Positions 22,516-30,005 of a stretch of 31,574 bases of DNA are shown piece after piece. The translations under genes were made by a program, and so were the position numbers. This DNA is from a virus: the IMG/VR virus record IMGVR_UViG_3300008450_000261, positions 1-31,574 of that record, one strand, 5' to 3'. The notes beneath the pieces were generated by a model that saw only the letters and a list, made by a program, of their open reading frames with translations, did no database searches and was not told the origin of the DNA. Each line of letters opens with the position of its first letter. The stretch's first letter is position 1.

Positions 22516-24096
22516 ATGAGTGAATCCCCAAATATTAGGGATATAATTCGTGAAGAGTTTGTAAAGTGCGCCCAAGATCCGGCGCACTTTATGAACAAAT
22601 ACTGTTTTATCCAACACCCACAAAGAGGTAGAGTTCATTTTAATTTATACCCATTTCAAAGTAAAGTATTACGTTTATGGAGAGATAACCCATATTCTAT
22701 AGTACTTAAATCTCGTCAATTAGGTATATCAACATTAGCAGCTGGGTATTCTTTATGGTTAATGATGTTCCATAAAGATAAAAATGTATTGTGTATAGCA
22801 ACTAAACAAGAAACCGCTCGCAATATGGTAACTAAGGTTAAGTTCATGTTTGATAACTTACCATCTTGGTTAAAAATACCTGCTGAAGAAAATAATAAAC
22901 TTTCTCTACGACTTAACAATGGATCCCAAATTAAAGCAACATCTGCAAGTAGTGATGCTGGTCGATCAGAAGCAGTATCATTATTGTTAGTCGATGAAGC
23001 AGCATTTATTGAAGGAATTGGTGAAATATGGGCATCTGCTCAACAAACCTTAGCAACTGGTGGTGGAGCAATTGTATTATCTACCCCATATGGTACAGGT
23101 AATTGGTTTCATCAAACATGGGTTAGAGCAGAAGCTCAAGAAAATGATTTTTTACCTATTAAACTACCTTGGTTTGTTCACCCTGAACGTGATGAAGCAT
23201 GGAGAAAAAGACAAGATGAATTACTAGGTGACCCCAGAATAGCAGCTCAAGAATGTGATTGCGACTTTAGCACTTCAGGTGATGTAGTATTTTATAATGA
23301 ATGGATTGAATTTATATCTCAAACTACAATTAAAGAACCACTAGAGCGAAGAGGAACAGACCAAAATTTATGGGTTTGGGAACCAGCAGATTATTCTAGA
23401 GATTATATGGTTACTGCGGATGTTGCTCGTGGTGATGGTAAAGACTTTTCAACACTTCATGTAATTGATGTTGCTACTAATACTCAAGTTGCTGAGTATA
23501 AAGGACAACTTCCTCCTAAAGAATTTGGTTATTTTTTAGTAGCTATTGCTACTGAATATAATCAAGCACTATTAGTAGTAGAAAATGCCAATATAGGATG
23601 GGCAACCTTAGATGCAATACAAGAAAGAAACTATAGAAATCTATATTTCTCTCCACGATCAGACTCAGGAATGACAGCTGAGTCATATTTAAATAAATAT
23701 GAAAACCAAGATAATTTAGTTCCTGGTTTTACAATGTCTCTTAGAACTAGACCTCTAGTTATTAACAAATTCAGAGAATATATAGGTGATAGAAGTGTTA
23801 CAATTCAATCTAAACGATTACTTGAAGAAATGAAAGTATTTGTTTGGAAAAATGGTCGTCCTGAAGCTCAATCTGGGTATAATGATGATTTGGTAATGAG
23901 TTTTGGTATTGCAATGTATTTAAGAGACACATCATTAAAATTTCAACAACAAAGTCTTGATCTTACAAGAAACGCACTTAATAATATTACTTCAACTAGG
24001 AGCCCTTTAAAAGGTGCATATATTACAGGAACACCAGGTAATCCGTATAATATGGATATTAATGGACAACAGGAAAACCTGAACTGGTTGTTTTAA
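22516..24096 (+). CDS. Terminase large subunit (gp17-like)
   Basis: 526 residues; powers DNA packaging at the portal and cuts the concatemer. The ATPase domain begins near 45 with FNLYPFQSKVLRLW (adenine-binding Gln region). The Walker A region LKSRQLGIST has K65 at its start and I71 where T4 gp17 has the usual Lys, a deviant P-loop as in many phage terminases. Walker B is LLLVDEAAF with D160 and E161, then a coupling motif LSTPYGTGN. The nuclease domain has D302 in TADVARGDGKDFST, E356 in VVENANIG and D457/D458 in NDDLVMS. Slightly shorter than T4 gp17 (610). The N-terminus ESPNIRDIIREEFVK partly resembles the leader motif. Confidence 0.95.
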   Translation: MSESPNIRDIIREEFVKCAQDPAHFMNKYCFIQHPQRGRVHFNLYPFQSKVLRLWRDNPYSIVLKSRQLGISTLAAGYSLWLMMFHKDKNVLCIATKQETARNMVTKVKFMFDNLPSWLKIPAEENNKLSLRLNNGSQIKATSASSDAGRSEAVSLLLVDEAAFIEGIGEIWASAQQTLATGGGAIVLSTPYGTGNWFHQTWVRAEAQENDFLPIKLPWFVHPERDEAWRKRQDELLGDPRIAAQECDCDFSTSGDVVFYNEWIEFISQTTIKEPLERRGTDQNLWVWEPADYSRDYMVTADVARGDGKDFSTLHVIDVATNTQVAEYKGQLPPKEFGYFLVAIATEYNQALLVVENANIGWATLDAIQERNYRNLYFSPRSDSGMTAESYLNKYENQDNLVPGFTMSLRTRPLVINKFREYIGDRSVTIQSKRLLEEMKVFVWKNGRPEAQSGYNDDLVMSFGIAMYLRDTSLKFQQQSLDLTRNALNNITSTRSPLKGAYITGTPGNPYNMDINGQQENLNWLF

Positions 24097-24104
24097 TATT
24101 TATA
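24097..24104 (+). promoter_or_regulatory. Late-type TATTTATA box
   Basis: TATTTATA directly after the terminase TAA, then AATAAAAACAAATA and the portal ATG at 24119, 14 bases downstream. Confidence 0.5.
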
Positions 24105-24118
24105 AATAAAAACAAATA

Positions 24119-26035
24119 ATGGCAGATACTAACCTATTTACCCGACTACGAAGATTATTTTCAACAGATGTTATTATTCGTAACGCTGGGGGAACTCAAC
24201 TAAAGGTAATGGATACTAATACTATCCAAACCTCGGGACAATACATGAATAATTCCTTAATGGATAGATTTAATAGAATTTATTCTACTAATTCAACATC
24301 CTTATATGGAGCCCAATTAAATCTTAACTACCAGTATCTTCGCCCTCAATTATACTCAGACTATGATTCAATGGATACAGATGCAATTATCTCTTCTGCC
24401 TTAGATATTATTGCTGATGAATGTACTCTTAAAAATGATATGGGTGAAGTACTTCAAATTAGAAGTAGTGATGAAGATATCCAAAAAATATTGTATAATT
24501 TATTCTATGATGTATTAAACATTGAGTTTAATTTATGGTCTTGGATTCGTCAAATGTGTAAATATGGTGATTTCTTTCTAAAATTAGAAATAGCTGAAAA
24601 ATTTGGTGTATATAATGTTATCCCATATACTGCATACCACATTATGCGAGAAGAAGGATACGAAAGAGCCAACCCAGCAGCTGTAAGATTTAAATTTAGT
24701 CCTGATGGATACGCTGGTGGTACTGGATATTACGGTACTCCAAACGCATATGGAACATATGGTGGTAAAAAAGATGAAAATGCTATTTATTTTGATAACT
24801 ATGAAATGGCTCATTTTCGTTTAATGACAGATGTAAACTATCTTCCATATGGACGTTCTTATTTAGAACCTGCTCGTAAATTATTTAAACAATATGTTTT
24901 AATGGAAGATGCTATGCTTATCCACCGCATTGCTCGCGCCCCAGAAAAACGTATTTTTTATATCAATGTTGGTTCTATTCCTCCTAATGAAGTAGAAAAC
25001 TTCATGCAGAAGACTATTAGCACAATGAAGAGAACTCCTCTTATGGATCCTCAAACTGGTGAGTATAATTTAAAATATAACATGCAAAACATGTTAGAAG
25101 ATTTTTATATTCCTATTAGAGGTAATGACCAAACAACTCGTATCGAACCTACTAAAGGTTTAGATTATGATGGAATTACAGATGTAGTGTATTTAAGAGA
25201 TAAATTATTTGCTGCTCTTAAAGTACCTAAAGCATTTATGGGCTATGAAAAAGACCTAACAGGCAAAGCTACATTAGCTGCTGAAGATATTCGCTTTGCT
25301 CGCACTATAGACCGTATACAACGCATTATATTATCAGAATTAAATAAAATTGCATTAGTTCATTTATACACTCAAGGATATAAAGGAGAAAATTTAACCA
25401 ATTTTGAATTAGGATTAACTACTCCTTCTATTATTTACGATCAAGAAAAAATTAACTTATTAAAAGAAAAAGTTACTTTAGCTAAAGATATAGTAGATGG
25501 TAAATTATTACCTACTGATTGGGTATATGATAATATATTCCATTTAAGTGAAGATCAATATGATGAATATAGAGATTTAATTACTCAAGACCAAAAACGT
25601 ATCTTTAGATTAAAACAAATTGAAAACGAAGGAAATGACCCAGTAGAATCAGGTAAATCATATGGTACACCTCATGATTTAGCTTATTTATATGGCAAAG
25701 GTCGTTATGCTGCTAATTCTGAAGGTGTTCCTGCGGGATATGGAGATGATTTAGAATTAGGTCGTCCTGAAGAAAAAGCAAGTAATATTGGAACTCAAGA
25801 AAACCCATTTGGAAAAGATAGATTGGGTAATAAAGGAATGAAACAAGGAGATGATACTGGTGAAGATAAAAATATAAAGAATAATTTTAAAGGAAATAAT
25901 CCTTTAGCATTAGAAAATGCTCAAACTGCATTTCTTAAAAATAAAAATATATTTGAAAGTCTAGATAAAAAACTAGTATTTGAATCTGATAAAAACAAAG
26001 AATCATTATTAGATGAATCTCAAATAAAAGAATAA
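24119..26035 (+). CDS. Portal vertex protein (gp20-like)
   Basis: 638 residues forming the dodecameric ring at the unique head vertex through which DNA enters and leaves; it also starts head assembly. Recognised from the T4 gp20 pattern: an N-terminal segment then YSDYDSMDTDAIISSALDII, LWSWIRQMCKYGDFFLKLEI, YTAYHIMREEGYE, later LPYGRSYLEPARKLFKQYVL, IHRIARAPEKRIFYINVG and the clip/stem region with VPKAFMGYEKDLTGKATLAA, followed by ARTIDRIQRIILSEL. T4 gp20 is 524 residues; the extra length is mostly a Gly/Asn/Lys-rich C-terminal tail ending in IFESLDKKLVFESDKNKESL. Strong assignment. Confidence 0.95.
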   Translation: MADTNLFTRLRRLFSTDVIIRNAGGTQLKVMDTNTIQTSGQYMNNSLMDRFNRIYSTNSTSLYGAQLNLNYQYLRPQLYSDYDSMDTDAIISSALDIIADECTLKNDMGEVLQIRSSDEDIQKILYNLFYDVLNIEFNLWSWIRQMCKYGDFFLKLEIAEKFGVYNVIPYTAYHIMREEGYERANPAAVRFKFSPDGYAGGTGYYGTPNAYGTYGGKKDENAIYFDNYEMAHFRLMTDVNYLPYGRSYLEPARKLFKQYVLMEDAMLIHRIARAPEKRIFYINVGSIPPNEVENFMQKTISTMKRTPLMDPQTGEYNLKYNMQNMLEDFYIPIRGNDQTTRIEPTKGLDYDGITDVVYLRDKLFAALKVPKAFMGYEKDLTGKATLAAEDIRFARTIDRIQRIILSELNKIALVHLYTQGYKGENLTNFELGLTTPSIIYDQEKINLLKEKVTLAKDIVDGKLLPTDWVYDNIFHLSEDQYDEYRDLITQDQKRIFRLKQIENEGNDPVESGKSYGTPHDLAYLYGKGRYAANSEGVPAGYGDDLELGRPEEKASNIGTQENPFGKDRLGNKGMKQGDDTGEDKNIKNNFKGNNPLALENAQTAFLKNKNIFESLDKKLVFESDKNKESLLDESQIKE

Positions 26036-26046
26036 GGATCTCCGTA

Positions 26047-26054
26047 TATTTATA
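26047..26054 (+). promoter_or_regulatory. Late-type TATTTATA box
   Basis: TATTTATA followed by ATAAAAAAGATTA and the ATG at 26068, 13 bases downstream. Confidence 0.5.
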
Positions 26055-26067
26055 ATAAAAAAGATTA

Positions 26068-26922
26068 ATGGAAATTAAACATTCCAAATATAAAAACACG
26101 GGTATTATTTTTGAATTACTCGTAAGACAAATTACTTCTGATACTTTATCAAATAAAGATTCTAAGGCTGTTAATATCCTTAAAAAATATTTTGTCAAAA
26201 CTGAACTAGGAAGAGAATATAAACTCTACGAAACATTACTTAAAAATACTAATTTAAGTGAAGGCAAAGCAGAAATAGTAATTTCCACTATCCTAGAATC
26301 AGCTAAACATTTAAATCAATCTATATTAAAAAGACAGAAATATAATTTAATTAAGGAAATTAAAACTTACTATAACATAGATGAGTTTTTTAGGACTAAA
26401 CTTCCTAATTATAAAGCTCAAGCTTCAATTTATATTCTTTTAGAAAATTATACTCAAACTTCTTCTCCTAATATTTCTCAAGTAATTAATAATAAATTAA
26501 CATTATTAGAATATTTGACTTCACTATCATCAAATAAACAAATTATTGAAAATGAAGTTATAGAAGAATTTAAAAAACAAGATAAAGATGTTAGAATATT
26601 AACATATAAAATATTATTAGATAAATTTAACACTAAGTATGGTAATTTAAACGAAAACCAAAAACTAGTACTTAAAGAATTCATTGAATCTACAGACTCT
26701 ACTATTAAATTAAAAACTTTCTATAATCAAAAAATAGTAGATATAAAAAATGAAATTTTAACCCTCCAAGAATCTGTTTCAGATAAAGTAACTAAAATTA
26801 AACTAAATGAAATTGTTAACTATTTAGTTGAATTAGATAAAACATCTAAAGTTACTAATGACCATTTAGTTAATCTTTTACAATATTATGAATTGTTAGA
26901 AGAATTAAAAAAAATTAAATGA
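26068..26922 (+). CDS. Conserved head-region protein between portal and protease
   Basis: 284 residues, mostly helical, Lys/Asn/Leu-rich, with no Cys and no enzyme motif. KHSKYKNTGIIFELLVRQIT at 4-23 and ILKKYFVKTELGREYKLYE at ~38-56 are a signature I recall from hypothetical proteins of marine T4-like phages in the same position. In T4 the slot between gp20 and gp21 holds core proteins gp67 and gp68. A core or head-assembly role is inferred from position only. It has no leader helix. The stop overlaps the next start (ATGA at 26919). Confidence 0.6.
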   Translation: MEIKHSKYKNTGIIFELLVRQITSDTLSNKDSKAVNILKKYFVKTELGREYKLYETLLKNTNLSEGKAEIVISTILESAKHLNQSILKRQKYNLIKEIKTYYNIDEFFRTKLPNYKAQASIYILLENYTQTSSPNISQVINNKLTLLEYLTSLSSNKQIIENEVIEEFKKQDKDVRILTYKILLDKFNTKYGNLNENQKLVLKEFIESTDSTIKLKTFYNQKIVDIKNEILTLQESVSDKVTKIKLNEIVNYLVELDKTSKVTNDHLVNLLQYYELLEELKKIK

Positions 26923-27425
26923 CCCAACTCACAGAAAAAATAAAACAATTAGTTCGTGCCAGACTTAAAGAGGAAACTGCAACTGGTACTGGAGCCTCAA
27001 CAACAACTGGAGGTGGGGTAGGAGTATCAGCTAAATATGCTTATCGCAAATCTTCCAAAGAAACCGATAATATTTATCGTAAACTAGGATTTAAACCAGT
27101 AAATAAAAAACAACTGCGTAAAAAATCTAAATTTATTGATCCAAAAGATTTATGGACACATAAATTAAATGAAAATTTTAATTTAGATGATTATTTAAAT
27201 TCTTTAGGAGTCGAAGACGAAAAACTTAAAAGACATATAGCAGGAAGAATTACTGATTTTAATGATATAGAAACTAAATTAAATGAATTAATTCCATTAT
27301 TAAAACAGGCAAAACAAGATACTATGAATTATTATAAAGCTAACCCTAGCTTTGAAATGAAATATAGTACTAGTAATGCTATTGAATATTTAGATGATTT
27401 AATTGAACTTTTTCAACCACAATAA
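26919..27425 (+). CDS. Leader-bearing core-region protein
   Basis: 168 residues. Leader TEKIKQLVRARLKEETATGTG with a possible LKE|E site, then a flexible Gly/Thr/Ala/Ser linker (ATGTGASTTTGGGVGVSA), then a basic part (YRKSSKE, LRKKSKF) and a helical C-terminal half (KLNENFNLDDYLNSLG, then helices to LIELFQPQ). The Gly/Thr linker after the leader is a feature I have seen in other T4-like core-region genes. Likely a minor head core or internal protein, by position between gp20 and gp21. Overlaps its upstream gene by four bases. Confidence 0.6.
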   Translation: MTQLTEKIKQLVRARLKEETATGTGASTTTGGGVGVSAKYAYRKSSKETDNIYRKLGFKPVNKKQLRKKSKFIDPKDLWTHKLNENFNLDDYLNSLGVEDEKLKRHIAGRITDFNDIETKLNELIPLLKQAKQDTMNYYKANPSFEMKYSTSNAIEYLDDLIELFQPQ

Positions 27426-27430
27426 AAAAT

Positions 27431-28906
27431 ATGAAAACACCAACCATACAAGAACAATACAATCTTATTAAAGAAGGTAAAGGACATAAAGGCGTATTTA
27501 TGAAAACAGTACGTAGCTTATTTCCTGAATATATAAATCAATATACATCATTTGATGATACTGTTAGTATTTTAAAAAGTAAAAGTGTTTTAAGTGAGGG
27601 GATTGGTGGTTTAGTTACTACTGGTAGAAAACAAGATTGGCATGCTATCTTTAATGAGAATATGGGTTCTATGAATTATGATTCATGGAAAAAAGAATTA
27701 ATAGATATTATTAAAAAAGATGCTAATCTTGATGATAATGAAATTGAGATAGATGAAGAAGAAATAAAAAGATACTATAAAGAAGGTAAATCCCCTAATG
27801 AAGTATATAATAATATCTGGCTTAAGGATGCAGGAAATTTTCGTTCTTTAAATGAATCTAAAGAAGCTAAAGCTGAAGAAAAAAAGCCTACTAAAGATGT
27901 AGTTGATATGGAAACACGTGGGTTTGATTATAAAGATCCTAAAAATATTGACAATGTTTATGGTCAAGAATTTTTATTAGGATATTATACTGAAATGAAA
28001 GACCCCAAAAATAAAGATAAAAGTGTTGATGAATTAAAAGAAATTGTTGCTAAAAATTTAGCTAAAGATAATCAACATTATGTTAAAGATGGACAATTTG
28101 GTGTTAAAGGTTTAGGATATACTACTGAAGCACCTGGTTTAGGTAAACCAAAAGAAGTAAAAGGTAAATACAAAGCATCAGGAATGGAACCTGTTAAACT
28201 AAAAGAATCTAAAATGAACCTAAATGAAAATTTTAGTGAAGAAGATACTGAAAATTTAAAAGATATACTTTTTAAATACATTGAAGACCCAAATGATGCT
28301 GAAAAACAAGTAGACGTCTTCTATAACACTGGTGAATTTTCAGACCCAAGACTATCAAATATAAATGATGATGAAGAATTTATTGAATGGTTAAAAGGAG
28401 AAGAACCACCAAAAGAAGATAGTAAATACGATGGGTATATTACTAGAGATATGGGTGGTAATCCTGACATTTATGAATCTAAACTACGTAAAGTAATTTC
28501 TCAATTAATTAAGGAAGAACTTAATATGAAAGAAATTGAAGAAGTTGGTGAAGATGCTAAGAAAAAAGCAATGGGTAAAAAAATTGATGAGGAAATTGCT
28601 AAACGTAAGAAAAAACTTAAAGCATTAACTACTTTAACTGAACTTGAAGAAGATTCTGTTAATCCTAAAAAAGTTAAAGAATTAACAAATGACATTAAAA
28701 AGTTAGAAGCTGCTAAAAAGAAATTAAATAAAGGTAAGAAAAAAGAAGAAGTTGAAGAAATTACACTAGTAGATAAAAATACTTCAACAGCTTCTGCATC
28801 TGAAATAGACAAAGCAGAAGGAACATCCTCAGGAACTGCAGCAGCCGCTATCGAAAAAGCTAAAGCTACCGGAAAACCAGTAGGAGTTGAGGGCCCTAAA
28901 AAATAA
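27431..28906 (+). CDS. Large acidic core-region protein with internal leader helix
   Basis: 491 residues, very charged. Regions: ~1-60 helical (YNLIKEGKGHKGVFMKTVR is a recurring T4-like phage segment), ~70-145 acidic (DWHAIFNENMGSMNYDSWKK), ~175-260 with DNVYGQEFLLGYYTEM and KDGQFGVKGLGYTTEAPGLG, then an internal leader-type helix ESKLRKVISQLIKEELNMKE at ~350-370, then a Lys/Glu coiled-coil (~375-450) and an Ala/Thr-rich tail. MNLNE, SLNE and MKE|I sites could be cut by the prohead protease. Probably a precursor of the inner core. It sits 5 bases after the previous gene and just before gp21. No enzymatic motif. Confidence 0.6.
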   Translation: MKTPTIQEQYNLIKEGKGHKGVFMKTVRSLFPEYINQYTSFDDTVSILKSKSVLSEGIGGLVTTGRKQDWHAIFNENMGSMNYDSWKKELIDIIKKDANLDDNEIEIDEEEIKRYYKEGKSPNEVYNNIWLKDAGNFRSLNESKEAKAEEKKPTKDVVDMETRGFDYKDPKNIDNVYGQEFLLGYYTEMKDPKNKDKSVDELKEIVAKNLAKDNQHYVKDGQFGVKGLGYTTEAPGLGKPKEVKGKYKASGMEPVKLKESKMNLNENFSEEDTENLKDILFKYIEDPNDAEKQVDVFYNTGEFSDPRLSNINDDEEFIEWLKGEEPPKEDSKYDGYITRDMGGNPDIYESKLRKVISQLIKEELNMKEIEEVGEDAKKKAMGKKIDEEIAKRKKKLKALTTLTELEEDSVNPKKVKELTNDIKKLEAAKKKLNKGKKKEEVEEITLVDKNTSTASASEIDKAEGTSSGTAAAAIEKAKATGKPVGVEGPKK

Positions 28907-28910
28907 TATA

Positions 28911-29522
28911 ATGAAACAAGTATTAATAGAAACCCAATACTTTACTGCTAAACCTATCAAATTAGCTGAAGGAAAATCTCCAACAGGTAATCCTTTAGTT
29001 CAAGGTATTTTAGCTACAGCCGAAGTAAAAAACGGAAACGGTAGATATTATGCTAAAGATTTATGGGAACGCGAAATAGATAAGTATATGGAAAACGTTA
29101 ATGCTAATAGAGCATTAGGCGAATTAGACCACCCGGACTCATCTATTATTAATTTAAAAAATGTATCTCACAATATTAAAAAAATATGGTGGGATGGAGA
29201 TAATGTAATGGGAGCTATTGAAATTCTTCCTACACCATCTGGTAACATTCTAAAAGCATTATTTGAAAATAATATACCAGTAGGTGTTTCATCTCGTGGT
29301 ATGGGTTCATTAAAACAAATGGGTGAAATAATGGAAGTACAAGATGATTTTGAATTATTGTGTTGGGACTTTGTATCAACACCTTCCAACCCAGGCTCAT
29401 ACATGAAAGAAGTAGGTATGATGAATGAATCTAAACAAAATAAACAAATAAACAAATACCAAAAAGTAAACTCTATTATTACTGATATATTATGTTCTAA
29501 TGGATCTTGCCCAATATTTTAA
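28911..29522 (+). CDS. Prohead core protease (gp21-like)
   Basis: 203 residues from the ATG at 28911; a TTG at 28887 would extend it through the end of the previous gene and is not needed. The herpesvirus-assemblin-like serine protease features are present: GELDHPDSS with H74, and VGVSSRGMGSLK with S127/S128, followed by LLCWDFVSTPSNPGSYM, which holds the third catalytic region. Length is close to T4 gp21 (212). It activates inside the prohead and cuts scaffold, core and leader proteins at (L/I)xE sites. The C-terminal tail QNKQINKYQK may be self-cleaved. It lies just upstream of the scaffold as in T4. Confidence 0.92.
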   Translation: MKQVLIETQYFTAKPIKLAEGKSPTGNPLVQGILATAEVKNGNGRYYAKDLWEREIDKYMENVNANRALGELDHPDSSIINLKNVSHNIKKIWWDGDNVMGAIEILPTPSGNILKALFENNIPVGVSSRGMGSLKQMGEIMEVQDDFELLCWDFVSTPSNPGSYMKEVGMMNESKQNKQINKYQKVNSIITDILCSNGSCPIF

Positions 29523-29526
29523 TATT

Positions 29527-29796
29527 ATGAACACAACCGAACTAAAACAAATTATTAAAGAAGAGTTAACAAAAATCCTAAACGAAGGATATAATTTCAA
29601 CCCTAATAACCCTAACAGAAAAGGATACGGCGTCAGTGATGATGAACAAAAAATTATTGATTCTTTATTTAAAAAATGGAAGGATGGTGACGACAATGTT
29701 AAAACAACAGAAGAATATAAAAAACTTTCCATTTCAGCTAAAAATAAATTAAACGGGATGATCTCAAACTATAGAGAAGAAAGTGGTTTATATTAA
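29527..29796 (+). CDS. Small leader-bearing head protein
   Basis: 89 residues from the ATG at 29527; an in-frame ATG at 29500 lies inside the protease gene and is rejected. NTTELKQIIKEELTKILNE|G at 2-20 is the clearest leader besides that at 14238, with a cut predicted after E20. The remainder is a short polar domain: NFNPNNPNRKGYGVSDDEQK, then KWKDGDDNVKTTEEYKKLS. In T4, small internal proteins with such leaders are packed in the head and injected with the DNA. Placed between protease and scaffold and closed by its own terminator, it is the best small candidate for an injected internal protein. Confidence 0.65.
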   Translation: MNTTELKQIIKEELTKILNEGYNFNPNNPNRKGYGVSDDEQKIIDSLFKKWKDGDDNVKTTEEYKKLSISAKNKLNGMISNYREESGLY

Positions 29797-29800
29797 CCTC

Positions 29801-29821
29801 TCCTAAAATAGCATTTTAGGA
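29801..29821 (+). repeat. AT-rich 9-bp hairpin
   Basis: TCCTAAAAT and ATTTTAGGA pair perfectly around AGC. No T-tract follows, so it may be a processing or attenuator structure rather than a terminator. Confidence 0.6.
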
Positions 29822-29824
29822 TTG

Positions 29825-29856
29825 ATGCCTCTCGAAAGAGAGGCATTTCTCTTTCT
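29825..29856 (+). terminator. Hairpin terminator with GAAA tetraloop
   Basis: ATGCCTCTC at 29825-29833, GAAA loop, GAGAGGCAT at 29838-29846: a perfect 9-bp stem, followed by a T-rich tail (TTCTCTTTCT). Confidence 0.85.
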
Positions 29857-29895
29857 GTGCGACTTTGAAGAATCCCCATATATGTATATTAGAAT

Positions 29896-29932
29896 ATATC
29901 GCGACCCTTTGGGTCACATCTTTATGCGATAT
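29896..29932 (+). ncRNA. Candidate structured 5' UTR element before scaffold gene
   Basis: ATATCGC at 29896-29902 pairs with GCGATAT at 29926-29932, enclosing GACCC (29903-29907), TTT, GGGTC (29911-29915). The outer and inner stems stack on the 5' side with a 10-base bulge on the 3' side. It is in a 209-base gene-free stretch with unusually high local GC. It might be a leader structure, a processing site or a translation control for the abundant scaffold and capsid proteins. Confidence 0.45.
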
Positions 29933-29952
29933 TTACTAACAAACTATCTATT

Positions 29953-29970
29953 ACGTTTATAAATAAACGT
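29953..29970 (+). promoter_or_regulatory. T4-type late promoter box TATAAATA within inverted repeat
   Basis: TATAAATA at 29958-29965 is the exact T4 late -10 consensus, and it sits inside an imperfect palindrome with arms ACGTTTA and TAAACGT. It is 40 bases before the scaffold ATG and upstream of a real Shine-Dalgarno, as expected for a strong late promoter. Confidence 0.55.
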
Positions 29971-29990
29971 ATTTCCAAACAAATTTAATT

Positions 29991-29996
29991 GAGGAG
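29991..29996 (+). promoter_or_regulatory. Shine-Dalgarno of scaffold gene
   Basis: GAGGAG, 9 bases before the ATG at 30006. It stands out because most other starts in the window have only A-rich upstream sequence. Confidence 0.7.
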
Positions 29997-30005
29997 AAAC
30001 AACAA

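Noticed and set aside
22702-22735. Broken Walker A in the large terminase as a sign of a dead gene
   Set aside because: K at the start of LKSRQLGIST can act as the deviant P-loop lysine seen in other phage terminases, and all other motifs are intact.
28887-28910. TTG start extending the prohead protease
   Set aside because: It lies inside the upstream gene; ATG 28911 gives the expected gp21 length.
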